Below the pieces are notes generated by a model that ran no database searches, was not told where the DNA came from, and worked only from the letters and a program-made list of their open reading frames with translations. This document shows, one piece after another, positions 23,644 to 30,008 of a DNA stretch of 30,008 bases. Location: NCBI GenBank assembly GCA_021806345.1, contig JAJZXP010000187.1:1-30008 (forward strand), given 5' to 3'. A program made the position numbers and the translations under genes. Origin of the DNA: Thermoplasmata archaeon (lineage in GTDB: Archaea > Thermoplasmatota > Thermoplasmata > Thermoplasmatales > Thermoplasmataceae). The first letter of the stretch is position 1, and every line of letters begins with the position of its first letter.

Positions 23644-24790
23644 GCAAAGACCTCAACTTATTCACACTTGATGTGATTTCAAATTCCTTAGCCCTGCTGA
23701 CGCACATTTCTGGTTTAATCTTTGTGTCTTTGTCAGTCCACCATTGGAGAGCTTTCAATAAGAACTCTCTAGGGGAAGAAACTAAGGCCCCAGTAACTCC
23801 ATTCAAAACAGTTTCTGATGGGCCATCTTTGTCATAAGTCAATACTGGCGTTCCACACGACATGGATTCTAATGGTACCCATCCGAATCCTTCAGTAGTA
23901 AAAGGAAAAGCTGTGAAGAGCGCATTTGAGTAAAGCTCTATAAGTTCGTGTTCTGAAACAAATCCCCTGTAAAAAAATTTGTCGTTTCGATAGTCTATTA
24001 AGTTTCCAATGGGTATCTTAGACCCAAAGGCGACAATTGGCAGATTCTGGTTGATCATTTCTTTGACTGGTTCAAAATCCGTCTCTTTCCCAATATATAA
24101 AAGGATATAATCTCTTCTTGGAACCAGTGTAGAGGGCTTAAAGGCATCCAAGTTTTTGACACTGTGTATAACGTTAGTCGTATCGAAACCAAGGTTCTCA
24201 TAAAGTTTTTGAAGATAACCAGAACTTACAACAAAATTGTTTGATAAGCGTCTCATATTTCGTAAATGCCTCATATCCATTGTATTTATTATGTCTCCAA
24301 AAACAGTGGTGGCTAATTTTGCAAGAAAGTTATGATTTTTGATGCTATCTAAAGTAACAATAACCGGAGGTCCTTGAATCCACAAAATATTATTTCTAAA
24401 CGGAATAGTATATGAAATGTTTATCACATGATCATATTGATTGAAGTTCACAATTTTTCCCATGCTAAATTGATTACGTTTGAAAAACACCTCTCTGAAC
24501 CAACTTTCTGTCCAAAGAAATGTTTCATTTGTCATACCAATTCGATATAGGATATTGTAAAGTGAAAATCCTTTCTTTGCCGACTTAAGAACCTTTATCC
24601 CAAGTTTCTCAAGGTCGCTCTGCTTTTCTATGGGTAAAAAAACTGTAGCAGCCGTGACGTTATAATCCCTAGACAATGGCACCAGAATTGACTTTATTAG
24701 ATCAAACTGCACAGAAAATCCGTCAGGAATCGGATCAAATATAACTAGGATTTTGGTCATTCTTACAGTAAGGGGAATGTTAAATAACAT
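23630..24790 (-). CDS. GT4-type glycosyltransferase
   Basis: A 386-residue GT-B glycosyltransferase. The N-terminal half is KILVIFDPIPDGFSVQFDLI, with NILWIQGPPVIV in its middle; the C-terminal half has YILLYIGKETDFEPV, TAFPFTTEGFGWVPLESMSC with the E-x7-E pair, GTPVLTYDKDGPSE and VTGALV. The ATG at 24790 is used here; ATG 24760 (MTKILVIFDP) gives a start closer to the family norm and is about equally likely. It is the first gene of a two-gene unit with the GT4 at 22546. Local composition is very A/T-rich, unlike the rml operon. Sugar specificity cannot be read. Confidence 0.88.
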   Translation of the reverse strand: MLFNIPLTVRMTKILVIFDPIPDGFSVQFDLIKSILVPLSRDYNVTAATVFLPIEKQSDLEKLGIKVLKSAKKGFSLYNILYRIGMTNETFLWTESWFREVFFKRNQFSMGKIVNFNQYDHVINISYTIPFRNNILWIQGPPVIVTLDSIKNHNFLAKLATTVFGDIINTMDMRHLRNMRRLSNNFVVSSGYLQKLYENLGFDTTNVIHSVKNLDAFKPSTLVPRRDYILLYIGKETDFEPVKEMINQNLPIVAFGSKIPIGNLIDYRNDKFFYRGFVSEHELIELYSNALFTAFPFTTEGFGWVPLESMSCGTPVLTYDKDGPSETVLNGVTGALVSSPREFLLKALQWWTDKDTKIKPEMCVSRAKEFEITSSVNKLRSLLEGI

Positions 24791-24893
24791 AAATGAAGAT
24801 TTCTTTACAAAGGTTTGTAATCTTTAATTACAACCAAGAATCACAACCTCTGGAAAGGTTTTCCCGAATCCTTTCTTGGATACATATACAGTT

Positions 24894-26042
24894 TCAGTTA
24901 TCCATTGCTTGAAGGAAACTATGATACATATTTTCATAACTAAATTTTTGGGCAATAGAAATACAAGTATCTGCTAAAGAGTTCGTTAATGTAGGGTCTT
25001 CAATCAATATTGAAACTGCCGCAAACAAATCTTTCGGATCGTTCACTCTTGTCAAGAATTTGTAATCGTCAGGTAAATATTCTTCTACACCCCCATTCCT
25101 AGTAGAGACCAATGCGCAGCCACAGGACATGGCCTCTAAAGGGATAAGCGGCATACCTTCCACGATAGACGGGAAGATAAATATGGATGAATCATTGTAT
25201 AATTCTCTTAACAACACGTTGGAAGGCCTGAAAAAGTATTTTATGTAGGGTGGTACCTCTTTTGGATTTATGTTGCCAAAGGCTAATAATTTTGCTTTCG
25301 GATACCTATCTCTTATCAAGCGCAAAGTTTCAATCCCGACTTTTGAACCTTTATATTTCTCTTTCCTTAAGCTCGTCAAAATAGTGGTCGGTTCCCTTTT
25401 CTTCATAGGTAAGAATGCCTTAAAAAAATCAGTGTCAATACCAACTTCCATTATTTGTGGGTTATCGTTTTTGAACCTATCGTAGAGGACTTCATTAACA
25501 ACAATTTTTCTCATATCTAGACTATAACTCTTTGCAGCCAAAAAATGATTATCACCACTGACAGAAATATCGTCTTCCTGATTCTGTATTAGATAAGTCT
25601 TCCTGGCAACTTTAATTCCACTATTGTACAGGATGTAGCTTGTGCCCCACCAAGAAGCGATACCATTTTGAATTTCTATTTTCTTTAATAGTCCCTTACT
25701 TAGAATAGAAATATCCAACAATTCCAAAAAAGAGTAGTCATAATCAACTCCAGATAATAACCGCAATATGGAAAATATTGGCATAAAGGCTTTATTTCTC
25801 TGAATAGATCGGAACAACTTCAAAATAATTCTGTCGACTATTCTTTTAGTTTTATTGGGGTCAACTACACTGTAGCCTGTGAATTCATTAATTTTCTTAT
25901 ATGGGTCCCCAAGTAATAGTAATAGAACAGACTTATTATCCGCTTTCAGCCTCTTTGCGATTTGAAAAATTATGTTGTCGCCACCAGAAGGGTAAAATGG
26001 AGGAAAAGAACCTATCAAAAAACAGTAGTCATATTTTTTCAT
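24894..26042 (-). CDS. GT4-type glycosyltransferase
   Basis: A GT-B enzyme of about 382 residues from the ATG at 26042. The start motif is CFLIGSFPPFYPSGGDNII, with the Gly-Gly acceptor loop. Further blocks are NSGIKVARKTYLIQNQEDD, VGIDTDFF, ILTSLRKEKYKGSKVGIETL, and the donor site FIFPSIVEGMPLIPLEAMSC with E-x7-E and ALVSTRNGGVEEYLPD. This is a textbook GT4 layout. A GTG at 26093 would add 17 residues not expected of the family, so I chose 26042. It stands 103 bp upstream of the next minus-strand GT4 and may share its transcript. Composition is low in GC (about 28% in a counted line). Confidence 0.9.
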   Translation of the reverse strand: MKKYDYCFLIGSFPPFYPSGGDNIIFQIAKRLKADNKSVLLLLLGDPYKKINEFTGYSVVDPNKTKRIVDRIILKLFRSIQRNKAFMPIFSILRLLSGVDYDYSFLELLDISILSKGLLKKIEIQNGIASWWGTSYILYNSGIKVARKTYLIQNQEDDISVSGDNHFLAAKSYSLDMRKIVVNEVLYDRFKNDNPQIMEVGIDTDFFKAFLPMKKREPTTILTSLRKEKYKGSKVGIETLRLIRDRYPKAKLLAFGNINPKEVPPYIKYFFRPSNVLLRELYNDSSIFIFPSIVEGMPLIPLEAMSCGCALVSTRNGGVEEYLPDDYKFLTRVNDPKDLFAAVSILIEDPTLTNSLADTCISIAQKFSYENMYHSFLQAMDN

Positions 26043-26350
26043 TTGAATATACCGTTCTACTCTCAGTGATTTACATGTGAGATAAATAGGCACCGATATG
26101 AGATTATAGATTGAAAAATGGGTGAAAGCTATGATCTTTCACTTTTGATCGCAACACATAGTTGAATGAAAAAAATTCCCTTCTTGTTAAATAAATTTCA
26201 GATACTACTGAAAAATAGCTTTTTTCGACGACATAAATGAAATAATAATAAATTCCACATTTCTCAAGAGGATTGCGTGCAAGTTTTTAAGCAGAATGTC
26301 TTATCAAGATTAAGTGTGGAGATGCTGTGAATTTTACTTGTCAGAGATAG
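26043..26350. other. Divergent intergenic region
   Basis: About 308 bp between two divergent glycosyltransferase genes. It is A/T-rich with candidate TATA elements AGTTTTTAAGC near 26281 (plus strand) and TGTAAATCA near 26067 (minus strand, about 25 nt from the ATG at 26042). No gene remnant was recognised. Confidence 0.35.
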
Positions 26351-27469
26351 ATGGGTTCATTTACAATGTTGGGAGGCCACTATTGGAGGCATATTTTGAG
26401 AAATGATTATGATTTGAGAGATAAGATTTTGGTGCCCAATTCCATTGAACAATCCGAAGGAGATCCATTTATATCTGTAATCATCACGGCGCATGACCGA
26501 AGAAACTACATTATCCATGCCATAAATTCTATTATTAGGCAAACCCTGCCTAGAGAATATTACGAAATAATTGTTATCAAGAGTTTTAAAGACGCTAAAA
26601 TTGAGGAATTTATTGCCAGGAATGGAGTCAAGCTAATTGATACAGATACTCTTGCGGTAGGTGGAAAGATTGCTTTGGGGGTTGAACAAGCAAAAGGTCA
26701 AATTCTTTCGTTTTTAGAGGATGACGACCTTTTCTTAGAATCAAAGTTACAGGTAATACTGGATGTGTTCGCCAAAGACGCAAATCTTGGATACCTTCAC
26801 AACTCCTTCAGTGTGATAGATGATAAAGGTGCCTACATTCGGGACAGAAAATACAAGACAGCAATGTCCACAGTGTATTTATCAAATGAAAGTGTGAGCA
26901 GAAAGAAGATATCTAAAGTGATAAGTCATGATAAATTCCATAACATGAGTTCAGTCAGTATTAAGAAAGAGATCCTTGTTCGCAACTTACAAGAACTGAG
27001 TATTGTTTCTCTTGGTCCTGATGCTTTCATGTTTTACGCCGCCCTTGAGTCTGGTCAATACCTATTGTTTCTTGAAGAGAAACTAACAATGTATCGGAAA
27101 CATATGAGCCTTAGCAACAGGAATCTTCAATATATAGAATTCATGAACTGGAATAGAACATCAAATGAATCCATTGTGAATGAATTGAATGGAGTCCAAA
27201 GTTCTTTGGAAAACCAGATGGCAAAAGAAGTTATTGAGGTTAAGATATTAGAATTCGAAATTCTTTCTCACATAGCTGGAACCCCGTGCAAACAATCCCA
27301 GATGGTGAGCTTGCTCGAGGGCTATCTCAGACTTTTGGTTAAGTTCAGATTGTGGCACTCGCTCTTGCTTGTGATGGTTTCTGTTGCCTGGTTTTTCTCT
27401 GGCAATATCGCTAGAAAGATGTATTATATCAGATACAAAAGTACCCTTGGTTCATTATATGAATCTTAA
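26351..27469 (+). CDS. GT2-type glycosyltransferase (LEDDD type)
   Basis: A 372-residue GT-A glycosyltransferase. The catalytic domain begins at about residue 40 with FISVIITAHDRRNYIIHAI, continues with EIIVIKSFKDAKIEEFI, and carries LSFLEDDDLFLESKLQVI as the metal-binding site, then GYLHNSFSVID. The acceptor side has MYRKHMSLSNRN. It is a paralogue of the GT2 at 12769 (same VIVIK/LEDDD/HNS order) but is 36 residues longer, mainly in the N-terminal lead and the C-terminus, which includes a hydrophobic stretch LLLVMVSVAWFFSG that may contact the membrane. The ATG at 26351 is preceded by no obvious ribosome-binding site. It is a single plus-strand gene flanked by opposite-strand transferases. 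Confidence 0.87.
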   Translation: MGSFTMLGGHYWRHILRNDYDLRDKILVPNSIEQSEGDPFISVIITAHDRRNYIIHAINSIIRQTLPREYYEIIVIKSFKDAKIEEFIARNGVKLIDTDTLAVGGKIALGVEQAKGQILSFLEDDDLFLESKLQVILDVFAKDANLGYLHNSFSVIDDKGAYIRDRKYKTAMSTVYLSNESVSRKKISKVISHDKFHNMSSVSIKKEILVRNLQELSIVSLGPDAFMFYAALESGQYLLFLEEKLTMYRKHMSLSNRNLQYIEFMNWNRTSNESIVNELNGVQSSLENQMAKEVIEVKILEFEILSHIAGTPCKQSQMVSLLEGYLRLLVKFRLWHSLLLVMVSVAWFFSGNIARKMYYIRYKSTLGSLYES

Positions 27470-27775
27470 GCTAAGTATATTTTAAGAACTGTCCCTTATA
27501 ATCCGGAAAGTAATGCCCTCTTTTTCCAATAAAATCCTTTATAATATTCGTCAGTTTCATAAGGGGGTTTCTTAAAAAATTGTGATATGTTGATTAACCA
27601 AAAATAGCAAATTTATATCCAATGAGTGATATTTGAGCGATTTAAAACCTCTTTTGTCTATAGAAATTAAATTCCACTTTAATTAAAACAATTTAGAGGA
27701 GGGGCGGTGCCCGCCTAATTGAAAAATTCTTTAGCCTAATTAACTATCAAAGCGAATAAAAATCATTACGAAATT
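27470..27775. other. Convergent intergenic region with a GC-rich hairpin
   Basis: About 306 bp between two convergent glycosyltransferase genes. Most is very A/T-rich. It includes a TATA-like GATTTAAAAC near 27640 on the plus strand and an isolated G/C-rich patch at 27697-27716. Two copies of GCCTAATT (27713-27720 and 27734-27741) lie 21 bp apart. No protein-coding remnant was recognised. Confidence 0.4.
27703..27715 (+). repeat. Compact GC hairpin in AT-rich spacer
   Basis: GGCGG (27703-27707), loop TGC, CCGCC (27711-27715): a perfect five-pair G/C stem that a G-T pair can extend by one. It is directly preceded by GAGGAGG. It may be a small-RNA hairpin or a bidirectional transcript end; no T-tract follows. 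Confidence 0.35.
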
Positions 27776-28663
27776 CTACACGCTCTTTCCACTGATTCTT
27801 CTGTTCAGGGATGCACCCATTCTCCAGAGGCGCAATATATTATTGACGATGCCAAGAAATAGCAAGGTCCTATTCATAATTCCTAATTTCGAATACTCTG
27901 TTGTACTGATGGCGAATCTAGAGAGAAGCAACCGCTGTTTGTGTGAAATGCCCTTAACAAGATCCTGGCTTCCGAAGGTTATATTCTGTGAGTGGGCCCT
28001 GTATTTAATGGAGAACGCATCTGTGAACGTGTACCTCAATTCAAGGATTGAGATATTTCCTATAACCCAGTCTTCATAGATCCAATCATAAGACTGAAAA
28101 CTTAATGATTTAAGCCTCGAGGCAACGAGATCCGCACCTTTTTTGGATAGGACAATCGCATTGATGTCTATTCTATTTGACCACATTTGGAGTCGAGCCA
28201 ATTTTTTCAGGTCGTCAGGCATATCCCTTACCAGCATTTCTTGATCCCCATCTTCATTAAATATACGTGGATTGGAAAACAGGAAATCATATTTGCCGGA
28301 GACCATGAGATCGACTACACCTTCCAGATAATATGGTGGGAATTTATTGTCGTAATCCAGAAATGTGAAAAAATCTCCATCTAGTTTGTCAAGCCCAAAG
28401 TTAAGAAGAGCTCGAAATGGTGAAGCGTGCTGGTGCTCTATCAGCTGTATTGATACCCGACTTACTTTTCTTGAGGAAATTTCCCTTGACAATTGCAGAG
28501 TGTTATCGGTAGAGCCGAGATCAGAAAGTATCCTAATGATAATATTTGCTTCAGAAGTTTGATCGAGAAGAGATTGAAAGGCCTCCTCTAGGAATGACTC
28601 TGCATTGAAAGCTCTTATGATCACAACAATTGTAGGAGTTGCTCCTTCTTTTTTCTGAACCAT
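27776..28663 (-). CDS. GT2-type glycosyltransferase
   Basis: A GT-A glycosyltransferase of about 295 residues. It begins TIVVIIRAFNAESFLEEAF, has IIIRILSDLGSTDNT as the second strand, and FFTFLDYDNKFPPYYLEG with DYDN in the D-x-D place. FLFSNPRIFNEDGDQ and YRAHSQNITFGS follow in the acceptor half. A TTG at 28693 could extend it by 10 residues, but the ATG at 28663 gives a normal GT2 start and was chosen. No membrane segments. It is the last minus-strand gene of the locus, convergent with the GT2 at 26351 and divergent from the DUF2079 gene to its right. Specificity unknown. Confidence 0.87.
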   Translation of the reverse strand: MVQKKEGATPTIVVIIRAFNAESFLEEAFQSLLDQTSEANIIIRILSDLGSTDNTLQLSREISSRKVSRVSIQLIEHQHASPFRALLNFGLDKLDGDFFTFLDYDNKFPPYYLEGVVDLMVSGKYDFLFSNPRIFNEDGDQEMLVRDMPDDLKKLARLQMWSNRIDINAIVLSKKGADLVASRLKSLSFQSYDWIYEDWVIGNISILELRYTFTDAFSIKYRAHSQNITFGSQDLVKGISHKQRLLLSRFAISTTEYSKLGIMNRTLLFLGIVNNILRLWRMGASLNRRISGKSV

Positions 28664-29062
28664 CGTATATGTGGAAATTATGCACACTAACAAACTTTCG
28701 CCTTCGTGTGGGGCATGTTTGCATTATGCGTGGCCCCAAAAATCTTTATGAAATTCGGGTTGAACCTTTGGTAGATCCAAGCATAAAAATTTAACACTTT
28801 TGGCAATTAGTTTGCAAATTAATAGACATAATGCGCTTGTGGTTTATACTACACCTTCATTCGACATTATCTGCTTAAAGTTGTTGCTCGACTTGCTCAA
28901 CATATGACTTTACGGAGGCAAAGACTGACGGAGTTTCGTTTTGAAATCAGGAAGATGTGCAAAATATATTAAATAGTAGTGTTAAAGGTTGTTTATAGAA
29001 AATATTTATTGATTATAAGCGGTAACCCGTAATTGGGAGAGCGCCCATTCAAAATTAATAAG
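28664..29062. other. Divergent intergenic region
   Basis: About 399 bp between a minus-strand GT2 and the plus-strand DUF2079 gene. It contains TGGGGC/GCCCCA inverted arms (28709-28714 and 28733-28738) and A/T-rich promoter-like elements AATATATTAAA near 28964 and AATATTTATTG near 29000 that could drive the DUF2079 gene with a leader of some tens of bases. A 22-codon open frame starting at about 28901 has no recognisable content. Confidence 0.35.
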
Positions 29063-30008
29063 ATGAAATTGCACCCTGGAAACGATAGTAATATCGTGAG
29101 AATCCGGTCCCGGTTTGCTGTAATACTCCTTGTTGCTGCAAGTGTTGCCTATGGGTGCATTTGGTCATTCGTGGGTATAAGCAAGATCCTGTCACTCAAC
29201 GCCTACGCTTTTGATCTTGGGGTTAGTTCGGAAAGGGGGTGGGTAATTCTGCACACTAATCTGGGACTGCATGGATACCTGCTCACTCTTCTGAACTCCG
29301 GCATTGTTTTTCCGCTGTCTCCGCTCACAGGGTCCGGAAACTTCATGGCTATGGTTGTTTTCCAGGCTTTTTCGATAGCAATAGTGGCGCCTGCTCTTTA
29401 CTACATTTCAAGGGCCAAGGGGTTAGGTATCGTCACATCGCTCATTGTTGGCGGTGCATTCCTTCTCTATTTTCCGGTTTATGGAATAATGTGGTTCGAT
29501 TTCCATTACCAGGCTTTCTTTTTCCCTCTGTTTATCCTTGGCTACCTTTCATACCTGAAAGGGCATTATCTCCTTTCATTCCTTCTTTTCCTTCTGTCGG
29601 GAATGGTCAGGTTTCCATACAGCATCTTTCCCCTTGCTTTTGCTCTGATAGAGCTATACATGGTTTTCCGTTCCCGCAAGTCAGGTATCCAAAGAGACAG
29701 GCTGGTAACTCTCACTGCTCTTTCAGTTATCATGTTCTTACTTACGGCACTTGGGACATTGTATTTTGGTCTGGTCCAGTCCGTTCCGGGAACTGCGCCC
29801 ATAGCCCTGCCGGCACTCTCCGGGCCTTTTTTCCAGAGGCTAGCAATAATTGCCTTGTTCCTTGGTCCGTTGCTGTTTCTTCCCGCGTTATCACCAAGAT
29901 GGCTTGCCTTAGCGCTGCCTGGATTCTTTCTCATCCTCACATCATCATATACGGGCTATTCCTACCAGCACATATTCCAGGGACAGTATATATCCGGCAT
30001 TGCGCCTT
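29063..30008 (+). CDS. DUF2079 multi-pass membrane protein, 5' part
   Basis: A gene running off the right edge, with at least 315 codons open from the ATG at 29063. After a short basic N-terminus (IVRIRSRF) a first helix leads to a loop with NAYAFDLGVSSERGW, matching the WDLGIPMQALW loop of the DUF2079 protein at 20258. Later MWFDFHYQAFFFPLF matches its FWDFHWEAFIPLE. About eight hydrophobic segments are visible before the edge. It is therefore a second DUF2079 member with a GT-C-like membrane layout, probably an outer-face transferase using lipid-linked sugar. Composition is much richer in GC (50% in a counted line) than the glycosyltransferase block to its left, so it may lie outside the transferred segment. 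The last bases read in frame with no stop. Confidence 0.85.
   Translation, partial: MKLHPGNDSNIVRIRSRFAVILLVAASVAYGCIWSFVGISKILSLNAYAFDLGVSSERGWVILHTNLGLHGYLLTLLNSGIVFPLSPLTGSGNFMAMVVFQAFSIAIVAPALYYISRAKGLGIVTSLIVGGAFLLYFPVYGIMWFDFHYQAFFFPLFILGYLSYLKGHYLLSFLLFLLSGMVRFPYSIFPLAFALIELYMVFRSRKSGIQRDRLVTLTALSVIMFLLTALGTLYFGLVQSVPGTAPIALPALSGPFFQRLAIIALFLGPLLFLPALSPRWLALALPGFFLILTSSYTGYSYQHIFQGQYISGIAP

Noticed and set aside
28901..28969. 22-codon plus-strand open frame in the spacer before the DUF2079 gene
   Set aside because: Too short, no ribosome-binding site seen and no similarity recognised.
29566..29940. Minus-strand 124-codon basic frame
   Set aside because: Antisense shadow of the partial DUF2079 gene, whose membrane-protein reading is clear.
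1..30008. CRISPR array, tRNA/rRNA genes or intact insertion sequences
   Set aside because: Reading the spacers showed no regularly spaced repeats, no T-loop/cloverleaf pattern and no transposase motifs or matching terminal repeats.

Overview
The window looks like archaeal chromosome, most likely from a Thermoplasmata-type (Thermoplasmatales-like) archaeon. The evidence is a PAC2-family (archaeal proteasome-assembly chaperone type) protein at the left edge, two DUF2079 membrane proteins, TTG/GTG starts, and TATA-like hexamers lying exactly 24 nt upstream of several start codons, as expected for leaderless archaeal mRNAs. No rRNA, tRNA, CRISPR array or intact insertion sequence was seen. The lineage call is inference.

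Layout. 1-2.0 kb: the 3' part of a PAC2 gene (+), then an S49/SppA-type protease and a GmhA-like SIS isomerase (both -). 2.1-7.7 kb: five minus-strand glycosyltransferases (two GT4, one GT2, and a tandem pair of unusual GT2-like paralogues). 7.96-8.85 kb: a plus-strand FkbM methyltransferase. 9.0-13.8 kb: a minus-strand operon reading GT2, a possible 56-residue ORF, rmlA, rmlD, rmlC and an extended-SDR epimerase; rmlB is absent from the window. 13.8-15.7 kb: a scrambled patch holding a decayed gene, an orphan GT-like gene, a 28-codon fragment of a second RmlA, and a coiled-coil hypothetical protein. 15.8-18.1 kb: a UDP-galactopyranose-mutase-like flavoprotein and a dolichyl-phosphate-sugar-synthase-like GT2 (-). 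18.5-22.4 kb: a Wzx/RfbX-type flippase (+) and a DUF2079 membrane protein (-). 22.5-28.7 kb: three GT4 (-), one GT2 (+) and one GT2 (-). 29.06 kb to the end: the 5' part of a second DUF2079 gene (+), cut by the window edge.

Taken together this is a cell-surface glycan locus. RmlA/C/D (and a SIS isomerase) supply activated sugars, the UGM-like enzyme may rework a nucleotide sugar, about eleven cytoplasmic glycosyltransferases assemble the chain, the polyprenyl-phosphate-type GT2 may charge a lipid carrier, the flippase moves lipid-linked glycan outward, DUF2079 (GT-C-like) proteins may transfer sugars on the outer face, and FkbM may methylate. The pathway as a whole is inference; individual families are recognised from motifs. 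Base composition is uneven: 60-base lines counted by eye run from about 28% GC (around 25.7 kb) to 47-50% (rml operon; 29.1 kb), so the locus looks assembled from pieces of different origin.
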